A stretch of 38,971 nucleotides of DNA from an uncultured bacterium (GTDB lineage: Bacteria > Cyanobacteriota > Vampirovibrionia > Gastranaerophilales > Gastranaerophilaceae): the NCBI GenBank assembly GCA_902788575.1, contig CADAKY010000015.1, forward strand, positions 1 to 38,971. Direction: 5' to 3'. Under the pieces are notes generated by a model. It had not been told where the DNA came from and searched no databases. It saw nothing but the letters and a program-made list of their open reading frames with translations. How positions within the stretch are numbered: the stretch's first letter is position 1; each line of letters starts with the position of its first letter. The translations under genes and the position numbers were made by a program. Below, piece after piece: positions 26,895 through 34,762 of this stretch.

Positions 26895-26920
26895 AAACAT
26901 AGGATTTTTCGACAGAAGCA

Positions 26921-27607
26921 ATGAAAACATACGCAATAATATTAGCATCAGGAACAGGAAATAGATTTGGAGGGGATTTACCCAAACAGTTTTCAAAAAT
27001 CGGCGAAAAGACGATTTTTGAGAGAACTGTTGAAGTTTTTGAGGAAATAAATGAGATTGACGGTATCATTCTTGTTATAACTCCAAATTACATTGATTTT
27101 GCAAGAGATTTGGTTGCAAAAAACGGATATAAAAAAATCTCAAAAATTATTGCAGGAGGAAAACAGAGAAAAGACAGTTCGTATAACGGCGTTTTTTCTA
27201 TCGAAGATGAAGAAGCAAATATCCTTATTCACGACTGCGCGCGTCCTTTTATTTCTAAAGAAGTTATTAAAAACTGTATAAAAGCCCTTGAAACATATAA
27301 TGCCGTTGGTGTTGCGATCCCTTCAACAGACACTATTGTAGAAGTCGCGAACGGAATTATTAAAAATATTCCAAAACGCGAATCGCTTATGAGGATTCAG
27401 ACCCCGCAATGTTTTAAGCTTTCGTTAATCAAAAAAGCTCATACGATTTCAATAAACGACACCGATTTTACTGACGATTGCGGCTTGATAATAAAACATA
27501 ACCTTGCCAAAATATTCATTATTGAAGGAAACCGCGAAAATATAAAAATTACTTATCCGGAAGATACGATTCTCGCAGAAGAATTTGCTAAAGAACAAAA
27601 CTATTAA
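26921..27607 (+). CDS. Second IspD/TarI-family cytidylyltransferase
   Basis: The 228-residue enzyme has IILASGTGNRFGGDLPKQF, ILIHDCARPFIS, QTPQCFKLSLIKKAH, DFTDDCGLI and ENIKITYPEDTILAEE. It is clearly a paralogue of the TarI-like protein encoded at 24526, with a different active-site loop (CARPF against GVRPF, TDDCG against TGTVQ). The TDD motif is closer to IspD. It may be the isoprenoid enzyme riding in this operon, or it may activate a different polyol-phosphate (for example arabinitol or xylitol). Confidence 0.82.
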   Translation: MKTYAIILASGTGNRFGGDLPKQFSKIGEKTIFERTVEVFEEINEIDGIILVITPNYIDFARDLVAKNGYKKISKIIAGGKQRKDSSYNGVFSIEDEEANILIHDCARPFISKEVIKNCIKALETYNAVGVAIPSTDTIVEVANGIIKNIPKRESLMRIQTPQCFKLSLIKKAHTISINDTDFTDDCGLIIKHNLAKIFIIEGNRENIKITYPEDTILAEEFAKEQNY

Positions 27608-27654
27608 CTCTTAAGCTAAAATCTTATAAAAAAAAATGAAAAGTTCATTAAAAA

Positions 27655-29043
27655 TTAAAACACCTCGGTTTTTACTGGGTTTTTGAATTTTGTGATACTG
27701 CCTTGGAACAACAGTTTAACAGTACCTACAGGTCCGTTTCTGTGTTTTGCGATAATAATTTCGGCTTCGCCTTTGTTTGCAGCCTTTTGTGCGTCATCTT
27801 CTTCAGAATCAGCATTTTTGTAGTATTCATCACGATAAATAAACATTACAATATCAGCATCTTGTTCGATTGAACCTGATTCTCTTAAGTCTGACAACAT
27901 CGGACGCTTATCTGTTCTGCTTTCCACAGCACGTGAAAGCTGAGAAAGTGCAAGTATCGGGACATTCAATTCTTTTGCGAGAATTTTTAATCCTCTCGAA
28001 ATACTTGAAATCTGCTGCATTCTGTCTTCTCTGCCGGTTCCTTCAATCAATTGCAAGTAGTCTATTACTATCAGACCCAAATCTTTTTCCGCCATAGCAA
28101 GACGTCTGCATTTTGCACGTAAGTCAGTAATGGTGCATCCTGCAGTATCGTCAATATAAATTTTTGATTCTGACAATCTCGCTGCAGCGTTCGCCATTTT
28201 TTCCCAATCTTTTGCCTGCATGTTCCCTGTTTTGAGTCTTTGTGTATCAACTTCTGCCTCGGAACACATAAGACGCTGCGCAAGCTGGTCCTTTGACATT
28301 TCCAAAGAGAATATTGCCACAGGAACTTTTGCTTTTATGGCTACATTTTGTGCAATATTTAATGCAAATGCGGTTTTTCCCATCGCAGGGCGCGCTGCTA
28401 AGATTATCAAGTCCGATTTTTGAAATCCGTTTGTTAATGTATCCAAATCATAAAAATCTGTCGCAACACCTGTTAATTGACCTTTATTATTTGCACGTTC
28501 TTCAATCTTTTCATAAACATCATAAACCAAGTCTTTAATCGAAATAAGCGATTTTGATGCCTTCTGTGAAGCTATATCAAAAATAAGTTTTTCTGCTTGT
28601 TCAAGCGATTCTTCAATAGGATTCAGGTCATAACCCGAGGAAACAATTTCAGAACCGGCATTAATCAATGAACGTTTAATTGCTTTTTCCTGAACAATTT
28701 TTGCATAATATTCCACATTAGCTGTCGTTATTGTGTTATAACTCAAATCGTTTATGTAAGCACGACCGCCCACAAGCTCCAGCTTTTGATTCATATTTAA
28801 AACATCAGAAACAGAAACTATATCAATCTTATCTTCACCGTTATAGAGCTGAAGCATAGCTTCATATACATATCTGTTTGCCGGTTTATAAAATGATTCG
28901 GGACGAAGATTTTCAACGATTCTGTTCATACAGCTTGGATTAACCAAAATCGCACCAAGAATTGCCTCTTCAGCATCAATATTCTGAGGCATCAATTGTG
29001 ATAATTCTTCTTCTTTCTTTTTTTTTGTATATGATGATGTCAT
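27655..29043 (-). CDS. dnaB: Replicative DNA helicase DnaB
   Basis: The 462-residue hexameric helicase has the N-terminal dimerisation domain (about 18-125, NIDAEEAILGAILV, RPESFYKPANRYVYEAM). The RecA-like motor follows, with Walker A near 217-225 (AARPAMGKTAF), then VAIFSLEMSKDQLAQR, Walker B LIVIDYLQLI and the arginine-rich DLRESGSIEQDADIVMFIYR. No intein is inserted. It lies 56 bases downstream of proS and may be cotranscribed with it. No replication neighbour (rplI, dnaA) is in the window. Confidence 0.98.
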   Translation of the reverse strand: MTSSYTKKKKEEELSQLMPQNIDAEEAILGAILVNPSCMNRIVENLRPESFYKPANRYVYEAMLQLYNGEDKIDIVSVSDVLNMNQKLELVGGRAYINDLSYNTITTANVEYYAKIVQEKAIKRSLINAGSEIVSSGYDLNPIEESLEQAEKLIFDIASQKASKSLISIKDLVYDVYEKIEERANNKGQLTGVATDFYDLDTLTNGFQKSDLIILAARPAMGKTAFALNIAQNVAIKAKVPVAIFSLEMSKDQLAQRLMCSEAEVDTQRLKTGNMQAKDWEKMANAAARLSESKIYIDDTAGCTITDLRAKCRRLAMAEKDLGLIVIDYLQLIEGTGREDRMQQISSISRGLKILAKELNVPILALSQLSRAVESRTDKRPMLSDLRESGSIEQDADIVMFIYRDEYYKNADSEEDDAQKAANKGEAEIIIAKHRNGPVGTVKLLFQGSITKFKNPVKTEVF

Positions 29044-29099
29044 TGTTACCTCAATTATAGAATAATAATCGCAGAATTCAATTAAATATTAACAAAACT

Positions 29100-30842
29100 T
29101 TATTTAATATTATGAACAGCAGTTATAACTGTTTCTGCGGCATCTTCAGGTCTGATGTTTGTCATCTCATCGGTTTCTCTGACTTTGAATTCAACCAAAC
29201 CTTCTGAAATTCCTTTCCCTACGGTAATTCTGAACGGGAATCCGATTAAATCCGCATCTTTGAATTTTACACCGGCACGTTCATCTCTGTCATCAAGAAC
29301 AGCTTCAACTCCATGCTTGATTAATGTTGTATAAATATCGTTTGCAACCTTCATCTGCTGTTCGTCTTTAGTGCTTACAGGAATTACAACTGCATGATAA
29401 GGTGCAATTGCAAGCGGCCATTTAATTCCGTTTTCATCGTGATGAGCTTCTACAGCAGCAGCGGCTGTTCTTGAAACACCAATTCCGTAACAACCCATTA
29501 TATATGGCTGTGCTTTACCGTTTTGATCTAAGTACACAGCGTTCATCGGTTTTGAATACTTTGTACCAAGCTGGAATATATTTCCGACCTCTATTCCGCG
29601 TGTAACTTTTAACGGTTTACCACATTCCGGACAAAGCTCACCTGCTTCGACAAGCCTGATATCCGTTACAATCTGCGGTAATTCAACCTCCTTACCCCAG
29701 TTGTATCCAACACCGTGAGCGTCTTTTTTATTAATTCCTATTACAAAGTTTTTCATATCTTTTACTGTTTCATCAGCAACCACTGTAATCTGATAGCCGT
29801 TATATTCTTTCAATCCGTTAGGGCCAATAAAACCGCGCTCTGCATCAAAACCGTTTACCCCCATTATTTCATTAATTTCGCCTTCTGTTGCGATTCTGAT
29901 ATCAACACCGCCCACAGCATTCATCAATTTTGTTTCTTCAACAGGTTTATCACCTCTGATAAGAGCAAGAACCGGTTTTTTATCAATTATATAAACAAGT
30001 GTTTTTACGATTAAGGTAGCCGGTATATTTAAAAATTCGCACAACTCTTCTATTGAATGAGTGTTTGGCGTATCAACAATTTTGCCTTCTGTCCAATCAC
30101 CGACAATTTTAGCGTCCGGAAGTTTTGATACTGCGTGATTTGAGTTTGCCGCATAATCGCAGTCACAATAAAATACGTCATTTTCACCTGCATCAGTATC
30201 TGTTATAACCATAAATTCGTGGCTGACACTTCCGCCGATTGCACCGGAATCCGACTGAACAGCTTTTGTATCAAGTCCGCAGCGTTTGAAAATGCAGGTA
30301 TATGCATCCCACATGTTTTGGTATTCTTTTTCAAGTTCTTCCTGCGAAGTAGAGAAAGAATAAGCATCTTTCATAATGAATTCGCGTCCTCTCAAAAGTC
30401 CGAAACGAGGTCTTCTTTCATCGCGGAATTTTGATTGAATTTGGTACAAATTAACAGGTAATTGTTTGTATGATTTCAAAATGTCACGTGCAATTGATGT
30501 AATAATTTCTTCGTGCGTAGGTCCTAAGCACATTTCACGTCCGTGACGGTCTTTCAGTCTCATTAACTCGCCGCCGTATGCATTCCATCTGCCTGATTCT
30601 TCCCAGAGTTCTTTCGGCTGAACAAAAGGCATAAGAAGTTCCTGCGCACCTGCTCTGTCCATTTCTTCACGTATAATGTTTTCAACTTTTTTCAAAACTC
30701 TCCACATAAGGGGTAAATAATTATATACCCCCGAAGTCAGTTTTTTTAGGTATCCTGCCCGAACAAGCATTTTATGTGAAACAACTTCCGCGTCTGACGG
30801 AAATTCACGCATTGTCTGCACAAACATTTTTGACATTTTCAT
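29100..30842 (-). CDS. proS: Prolyl-tRNA synthetase, bacterial type with editing domain
   Basis: The 580-residue class II synthetase charges tRNA-Pro. The catalytic core has GVYNYLPLMWRVLKKVENIIREEM-type motif 1, FRDERRPRFGLLRGREFIMKD as motif 2, and GCYGIGVSRTAAAAVE as motif 3. The INS editing domain (about 225-400) is present and so can clear mischarged alanine. The anticodon-binding domain follows (from about 465), ending VRETDEMTNI. Length and architecture fit the bacterial form. The gene is divergent from the HTH-repeat gene. Confidence 0.97.
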   Translation of the reverse strand: MKMSKMFVQTMREFPSDAEVVSHKMLVRAGYLKKLTSGVYNYLPLMWRVLKKVENIIREEMDRAGAQELLMPFVQPKELWEESGRWNAYGGELMRLKDRHGREMCLGPTHEEIITSIARDILKSYKQLPVNLYQIQSKFRDERRPRFGLLRGREFIMKDAYSFSTSQEELEKEYQNMWDAYTCIFKRCGLDTKAVQSDSGAIGGSVSHEFMVITDTDAGENDVFYCDCDYAANSNHAVSKLPDAKIVGDWTEGKIVDTPNTHSIEELCEFLNIPATLIVKTLVYIIDKKPVLALIRGDKPVEETKLMNAVGGVDIRIATEGEINEIMGVNGFDAERGFIGPNGLKEYNGYQITVVADETVKDMKNFVIGINKKDAHGVGYNWGKEVELPQIVTDIRLVEAGELCPECGKPLKVTRGIEVGNIFQLGTKYSKPMNAVYLDQNGKAQPYIMGCYGIGVSRTAAAAVEAHHDENGIKWPLAIAPYHAVVIPVSTKDEQQMKVANDIYTTLIKHGVEAVLDDRDERAGVKFKDADLIGFPFRITVGKGISEGLVEFKVRETDEMTNIRPEDAAETVITAVHNIK

Positions 30843-30956
30843 AATTGTTAAATCCTCTCGTTTATTGTTTCATTTTAGCATAAAGGCGTTAAAAAATATC
30901 TTTTATTACTAGCAAAAAATATTTTTATGATTTTTAAAGATAATAAAGGAGATATA

Positions 30957-31841
30957 ATGAATCTATCTGTAAGCCTGCAAAATTCAATGCCCGCATTTTT
31001 CGGCAGAAAAAAAATATATAATGATGAATACATGCAAGAAAAAATTGTTCCGTATATAGAATCAAATATACCTTCCGAAAAGATTGTAGAGGAGCAGAAC
31101 ATTTCCATGCATAGTCTTAACAAATGGGCAAACGAACATTATAATATGCCTTTCAGAAAGTTATATTATACTGAAATTAATAAAACTTTGGCTTCAAGGT
31201 TAAAAGAACAGCAGGCATCAGGTCTGTCGCTGGCTGAAATTGCACAAAATGAAGGTCATTCTATGAAGTGGGTGACCAACAGGTTTAAGGATTTCAACAT
31301 ACTAAAACAATATGAAGAACAGGATAAGATATTTAAAGAATTAATCCCGCCAATGATAGAAAAGGGATACACTTTAGAAATGATGGCAAGAGAAATAAGA
31401 AAAATTTCCAAAGCCGTAAAGGTATCCTATAGCATTATTTCAAATTGGATTGACAAAACATTGGGTAAAAAACTGCTTAAAATAAGAACGGAAAATAAAA
31501 TTGAAGTTAATAATGACCGATTCAATTATAAAAAATTTAAAAATATTCTTGCAGATTTGTTTAAAAAAGGATATTCCATAACAGAAGTATCAGAAATGAC
31601 GGGTATATCAAAACAAAAGGTAATTTTTTTGATAGACCGATATGGAATAACGACAAAATTGCGGCAAGCAAAGAAAAAACTAAGTAATATTCTTGAACAA
31701 AGAATGGCTGACGGATATACCTCCTCAGAGATTGCGGAAGAAGCGGGTATGACAGTTATGACAGTTTTAAAGAAAGCAAAACGACGTTATAAAATGCCGT
31801 TTCCGGAAGCACAAAAAATGCTGATGAAAAAGTTAAAATAA
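30957..31841 (+). CDS. Protein with five helix-turn-helix repeats
   Basis: The 294-residue protein starts at ATG 30957, five bases after AAAGGAG. After a short leader (MPAFFGRKK) come five repeats at about 25-65, 78-115, 125-170, 193-232 and 240-281. The pattern is a polar-hydrophobic helix, GxSxxEIA or similar, a turn, then a recognition-like helix: GLSLAEIAQNEGHSMKWV, GYSITEVSEMTGISKQKV, GYTSSEIAEEAGMTVMTV. Tandem HTH units like these could bind a repeated DNA site. There is no catalytic or ligand domain, and no family is recognised beyond the HTH fold. Confidence 0.75.
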   Translation: MNLSVSLQNSMPAFFGRKKIYNDEYMQEKIVPYIESNIPSEKIVEEQNISMHSLNKWANEHYNMPFRKLYYTEINKTLASRLKEQQASGLSLAEIAQNEGHSMKWVTNRFKDFNILKQYEEQDKIFKELIPPMIEKGYTLEMMAREIRKISKAVKVSYSIISNWIDKTLGKKLLKIRTENKIEVNNDRFNYKKFKNILADLFKKGYSITEVSEMTGISKQKVIFLIDRYGITTKLRQAKKKLSNILEQRMADGYTSSEIAEEAGMTVMTVLKKAKRRYKMPFPEAQKMLMKKLK

Positions 31842-31902
31842 ATATTTTTTACATTAACTCTTTAACTGTGTTTTAACCACATTTAGAATCTGTTGTATAA
31901 TA

Positions 31903-31944
31903 ACAGTCGGTTTGAAAAGAAAGAACAGAGAGTTTGAGAATTAT
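31903..31944 (+). repeat. Direct repeat flanking the transposase remnant, left copy
   Basis: This 42-base segment beginning ACAGTCGGTTTGA matches 32456-32497 at roughly three of four positions. It covers the stop of the transposase remnant. The right copy lies just beyond the remnant's 5' end. The two could be the boundaries of the inserted unit. Confidence 0.6.
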
Positions 31945-32459
31945 TCAAAATCTAAATTTTTGATATTTTCAATATCATTTGAACTTCCCCAATTTTTATC
32001 ATAAAATTTATCTTCAACAAATTTATGAAAAGATGAATATACCCAATCTTTTACACATTTTACATATCCGTGTTTTACAGGATTGTAATGAATATAATTA
32101 ATATGGTTATTCAATTCTTCTTGTGAACAAATTGTATGCTCAAAATATCTGCGTTGAAATACACCTTTTTCACCTTTATTTACATATCCGTAGGTTGGGG
32201 TTTCTACCCCAACATCATAATATTTTGAAAAATGATATTTTATTGATGTAATTATTTTTGGATATTCTTTTATATTATCAGGATTTAAAATCATATGAAT
32301 ATGATTTGGTAATACACAAATTGCAATAATATCAAAACCAAAATGTTGTTTTGCATTTTTAAAAGAAGCTCTAAGTAATTCAATATTTTCAACAAATATA
32401 TCTTTGCGATTGTATGCAACAACAATTAAATGTACACAACTATTAGTGCAAATAAACAG
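31941..32459 (-). pseudogene. REP-associated tyrosine transposase (Y1/IS200-like), 5' truncated
   Basis: The frame read on the minus strand from 32459 contains YNRKDIFVENIELLRASF, ICVLPNHIHMIL (the HUH metal-binding motif), GVFQRRYFEHTI, and NHINYIHYNPVKHGYV with the catalytic tyrosine region, ending WVYSSFHKFV. This is a REP-associated (RAYT) single-strand transposase. The usual first 15 or so residues are missing and replaced by repeat sequence, with a stop at 32460-32462 and no ATG, GTG or TTG before the HUH motif. The ATG at 32294 would remove that motif. A REP-like palindrome (32190-32218) lies within the frame and encodes DVGVETPTYGY. It is probably inactive. Confidence 0.75.
32190..32218 (+). 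repeat. REP-like palindrome inside the transposase frame
   Basis: GTTGGGG (32194-32200) pairs with CCCCAAC (32207-32213), preceded by GTAG as in the copies at 33449 and, inverted, 38527. It lies in frame inside the transposase remnant. Confidence 0.75.
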
Positions 32460-32497
32460 TCAATTTGAGAAGAATGAACAAAAAATTTGAGAACAAT
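32456..32497 (+). repeat. Direct repeat flanking the transposase remnant, right copy
   Basis: The segment beginning ACAGTCAATTTGA matches 31903-31944 in the same orientation and flanks the truncated 5' end of the remnant. Confidence 0.6.
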
Positions 32498-32582
32498 GTT
32501 AATCTTATAAATAAATTTTTCCCATAACAAAAAATTATTTTTTTATGTTTTATCATATTATTATAACCGGTTGAAAAATAAA

Positions 32583-33011
32583 ATGATAAATGCTATACAA
32601 AATTTCAATATATCTAACAATGTTCGGTTAAAAAATACAACCGAAAAGTATCAAGCGAATCCATCATTTTCATTTAAAGGTGGTTTTACAAGACTTGAAA
32701 ACGGTATTTTTAGAACAGGCGGTATCAGTGTATGGGACAAAAAAGCACAACATATGATTACAAAAAGCCTGAGTAAAAAACAATTAGAAAATTTAATGAA
32801 AAGCTTTGAGGAAACAGAAAATAATCGAATCTTATTTTGCGATATATATTCTTGCGGAATCTTTAAAAATCGACTTGCTGCTCATTTCCAGTGTACTCGC
32901 TTTTTAAATAACTTTAAAGAAAATTTTGAGCAGAAGTTTTTTGAATCAAAGTTGCAATTCCTTATTAGAATATTAAATCAATTCAAAGAGTATAAAAGCC
33001 GATTACAATAG
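32583..33011 (+). CDS. Hypothetical protein with 'SFKGG' leader motif
   Basis: The 142-residue protein starts at ATG 32583. A TTG four codons earlier is possible. An Asn-rich leader carries PSFSFKGGF (about 27-35), followed by a basic, helical body ending in a Lys/Phe-rich segment. There is no recognised domain, signal peptide or membrane helix. The aromatic-Lys-Gly motif near the N-terminus resembles those of other small proteins in this window. It lies next to REP palindromes on both sides, so it may be accessory. Confidence 0.55.
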   Translation: MINAIQNFNISNNVRLKNTTEKYQANPSFSFKGGFTRLENGIFRTGGISVWDKKAQHMITKSLSKKQLENLMKSFEETENNRILFCDIYSCGIFKNRLAAHFQCTRFLNNFKENFEQKFFESKLQFLIRILNQFKEYKSRLQ

Positions 33012-33021
33012 TAAATAGCTA

Positions 33022-33049
33022 ATAGGTCGGGTTTCAACCCGACAATAAC
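33022..33049 (+). repeat. REP palindrome B
   Basis: GTCGGGTT (33026-33033) and AACCCGAC (33036-33043) form an 8-bp stem, followed by AATAACT as in the copy at 33449. It sits 10-40 bases after the hypothetical gene and may stabilise its mRNA end. Confidence 0.8.
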
Positions 33050-33172
33050 TCTTGTGTACAACTAACGTTAAAAGAATAGTTAATTTGAAGTTTTGTAAAA
33101 ACTTTTTAAACAAGTCTCTGTCACAGGCAAAAAATATTTTTAGGAGTTTTAAAACAGAAAAAGGAGGTTTTT

Positions 33173-33397
33173 ATGAAGATAAACGCGTGTGACCCGATTT
33201 TGGCACAAAGCCGTCCTACGTTCAAAGAAGTTCAAGAGGGCGGACTTTCCTGGAGAGAACAAAAGAAAATCTTAAAACGCACTCGAGAAAATGAAAAAAT
33301 GCGCTATCTTGATGAACAATGGTGGCGTAATGCTTCCGAATGGCAGAGATTAAAACGAACAGTTGCGGATTTCTTTAAGAATCTATTGAGAAAATAA
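33173..33397 (+). CDS. Small basic protein with leader motif
   Basis: The 74-residue protein has an excellent AAAGGAGG ribosome binding site five bases before the ATG, so translation is very likely. MKINACDPILAQSRPTFKEV is followed by a strongly basic, Trp- and Arg-rich helical body (WREQKKILKRTREN, QWWRNASEWQRLKRTVADFF). It has no recognised domain. Nucleic-acid or membrane binding is suggested by the charge pattern only. The PTFKEV stretch fits the aromatic leader motif of neighbouring proteins. Confidence 0.65.
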   Translation: MKINACDPILAQSRPTFKEVQEGGLSWREQKKILKRTRENEKMRYLDEQWWRNASEWQRLKRTVADFFKNLLRK

Positions 33398-33448
33398 ATA
33401 CGTAATTTGATTCCAAATTATAAGAAATTCTGTATCTGATATGAGTTT

Positions 33449-33479
33449 GTAGGTTGGGTTTTCAACCCAACAATAACTT
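33449..33479 (+). repeat. REP palindrome C
   Basis: GTAGGTTGGGTT and AACCCAACAATAACT flank a 3-base loop, giving the 8-bp stem 33453-33460 with 33464-33471. It is nearly identical to the inverse of the copy at 38527-38553. Confidence 0.85.
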
Positions 33480-33687
33480 TTGGGTGCAAATATTGGGACA
33501 AAAAGTGCAAATGGGTGAATACTTTTGTTACTCAAACCGGACTTTTCGGACATTTTGAATCGACTCGTTTCCGACCTTTTTAAATTGGCAAAAGCTGGAT
33601 TGCTTCGGGCATTTGCCCTCGTAAAGACATATACCTCTTCCTACCAAATGTCCTGTTAAAATGTATTTAACCCAACAACATAAAATT

Positions 33688-33707
33688 CAAAAAATATGCC
33701 GCAACTC
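33688..33707 (-). repeat. Detached copy of tRNA-Phe 3' end
   Basis: CAAAAAATATGCCGCAACTC is identical to 33815-33834, which is the 3' flank and last 11 bases of the tRNA-Phe gene. It lies 127 bases downstream of the tRNA in the tRNA's own orientation. Confidence 0.85.
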
Positions 33708-33717
33708 ACTCTGCCGA

Positions 33718-33746
33718 AGCAAAGGTGACTAAACGTCACGTTTGCT
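33718..33746. repeat. 12-bp hairpin downstream of tRNA-Phe
   Basis: AGCAAAGGTGAC and GTCACGTTTGCT pair with one mismatch around TAAAC. It lies between the tRNA and the detached copy of its 3' end. Without a T-run it is not a typical terminator. Confidence 0.7.
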
Positions 33747-33823
33747 GAGAGGGGCGAACCCATATTTCGTGAGAAATATGCGTGAAATTCCGAGTTCATT
33801 TTTTTGTAATTAGACAAAAAATA

Positions 33824-33896
33824 TGCCGCAACTCGGAATTGAACCAAGGACACAGGGATTTTCAGTCCCTTGCTCTACCAACTGAGCTATTGCGGC
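33824..33896 (-). tRNA. tRNA-Phe (anticodon GAA)
   Basis: On the minus strand the 73 bases fold as a standard cloverleaf. The acceptor stem is GCCGCAA/TTGCGGC, the D stem GCTC/GAGC, the anticodon stem AGGGA/TCCCT with loop CTGAAAA (anticodon GAA), and the T arm CTTGG-TTCAATT-CCGAG. The discriminator base is A and CCA is not encoded. The 5' and 3' ends are each duplicated on the flanks. Confidence 0.98.
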
Positions 33897-33918
33897 ATAT
33901 TTTATTAAATTATCAATC
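33884..33918 (-). repeat. tRNA-Phe 5' end and upstream flank, original copy
   Basis: This 35-base segment covers the first 13 bases of tRNA-Phe and its upstream flank. It recurs at 33986-34020 with one difference. Confidence 0.85.
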
Positions 33919-33985
33919 TTTGTGGCTCAGTTGTTAGAGCAAGCTCTACGTTTTTCTGAACCGTTCCGCTCACGCTCCACTGGGG

Positions 33986-34020
33986 GAGCTATTGCGGCAT
34001 ATTTTATTGAATTATCAATC
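33986..34020 (-). repeat. Detached copy of tRNA-Phe 5' end and flank
   Basis: Thirty-four of 35 bases match 33884-33918. The 67 bases between them contain a D-arm-like remnant on the plus strand (33922-33941), so the area looks like a decayed tRNA array or an insertion footprint. Confidence 0.85.
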
Positions 34021-34134
34021 CTTTTAGTTCTGCGGACTTCTGCCACACAGTTTTTATCGAAACTTCAAAGGCTGTGTAATCTTTGATACTCTCAATATTT
34101 TTATTATATTTGGTAAATATTATTAATCAAGAGG

Positions 34135-34677
34135 TTAGTTATTTCCCTGCGGAGCAAACCAAGCTGTAACGTTTCGGCCTTCTATCATTGGCTTTTTTTC
34201 AACCATAATAGGGTCTTCCGCCAAATCTGCGATGAATCTGTTTGCCAAATCCACTGCCAAATTTGAATGTTGCATTTCACGACCTCTAAGCATTACAACG
34301 AGTTTTACCTTGTTACCCTGTGATATAAACTTTCTGATATTTTTCAATCTTACTTCGTAGTCATGCGTATCTATTTTGTATCGTACTTTAACTTCTTTTA
34401 TATCAACAGTATGTTGTTTCTTTTTCGCTTCCTTAGCTTTCTTCTCTAATTCATACCTGTATTTCCCAAAATTTAATATTTTTGCTACAGGCGGGGCTTG
34501 GTTAGCGCTGATTACTACCAAATCTAAATCAGCCTCCTGTGCCATTTTCAGCGCTTGAGTTGTCGGTACAACACCTTTATTTTCACCGTTTTCATCAATT
34601 AATCTGACTTCTTTTGTCCTGATTCTCTCATTTATAAGAGGTTTACCTTTTGCAGGATTTTTTTCTTCGTTTGAAAT
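34135..34677 (-). CDS. infC: Translation initiation factor IF-3, AUU start
   Basis: IF-3 binds the 30S subunit and checks start codon choice. An ATG-only reading would start inside the protein (MAQEADLDLVV). In-frame sequence upstream encodes the conserved N-domain (INERIRTKEVRLIDENGENK, GVVPTTQALKM). The only good start is ATT at 34677, seven bases after GGAG. This gives 180 residues, normal for IF-3. An AUU start is known in E. coli infC, where it allows autoregulation. The C-domain KVRYKIDTHDYEVRLKNIR and VVMLRGREMQH are present. The usual rpmI and rplT do not follow. Confidence 0.96.
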   Translation of the reverse strand: MSNEEKNPAKGKPLINERIRTKEVRLIDENGENKGVVPTTQALKMAQEADLDLVVISANQAPPVAKILNFGKYRYELEKKAKEAKKKQHTVDIKEVKVRYKIDTHDYEVRLKNIRKFISQGNKVKLVVMLRGREMQHSNLAVDLANRFIADLAEDPIMVEKKPMIEGRNVTAWFAPQGNN

Positions 34678-34762
34678 AATTTTTCTCCTTTATATTAATT
34701 TTACATTCTTAATAATACCATGCTCTTCATAATTTTCAAGAGTTTGAGCGAAAACTTTTAGC

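Larger units (their letters stand above)
33398..33823. other. Repeat-rich intergenic region, no gene
   Basis: About 430 bases hold no credible gene. They contain a REP palindrome (33449-33479), a GGGC/GCCC mini-hairpin (33607-33618) in a sequence style common to REP-like elements, a copy of the tRNA-Phe 3' end (33688-33707), and a 12-bp hairpin (33718-33746). Confidence 0.75.

Noticed and set aside
27615..27655. An intrinsic terminator between the glycan operon and dnaB
   Set aside because: Only a 5-bp AT stem (ATGAA/TTCAT) is present, too weak to claim.
27655..29043. An intein in DnaB, common at its P-loop
   Set aside because: The Walker A segment is continuous and the protein has normal length.
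33922..33941. A second tRNA gene on the plus strand
   Set aside because: Only a D-arm-like piece is present; no acceptor, anticodon or T stem can be formed.
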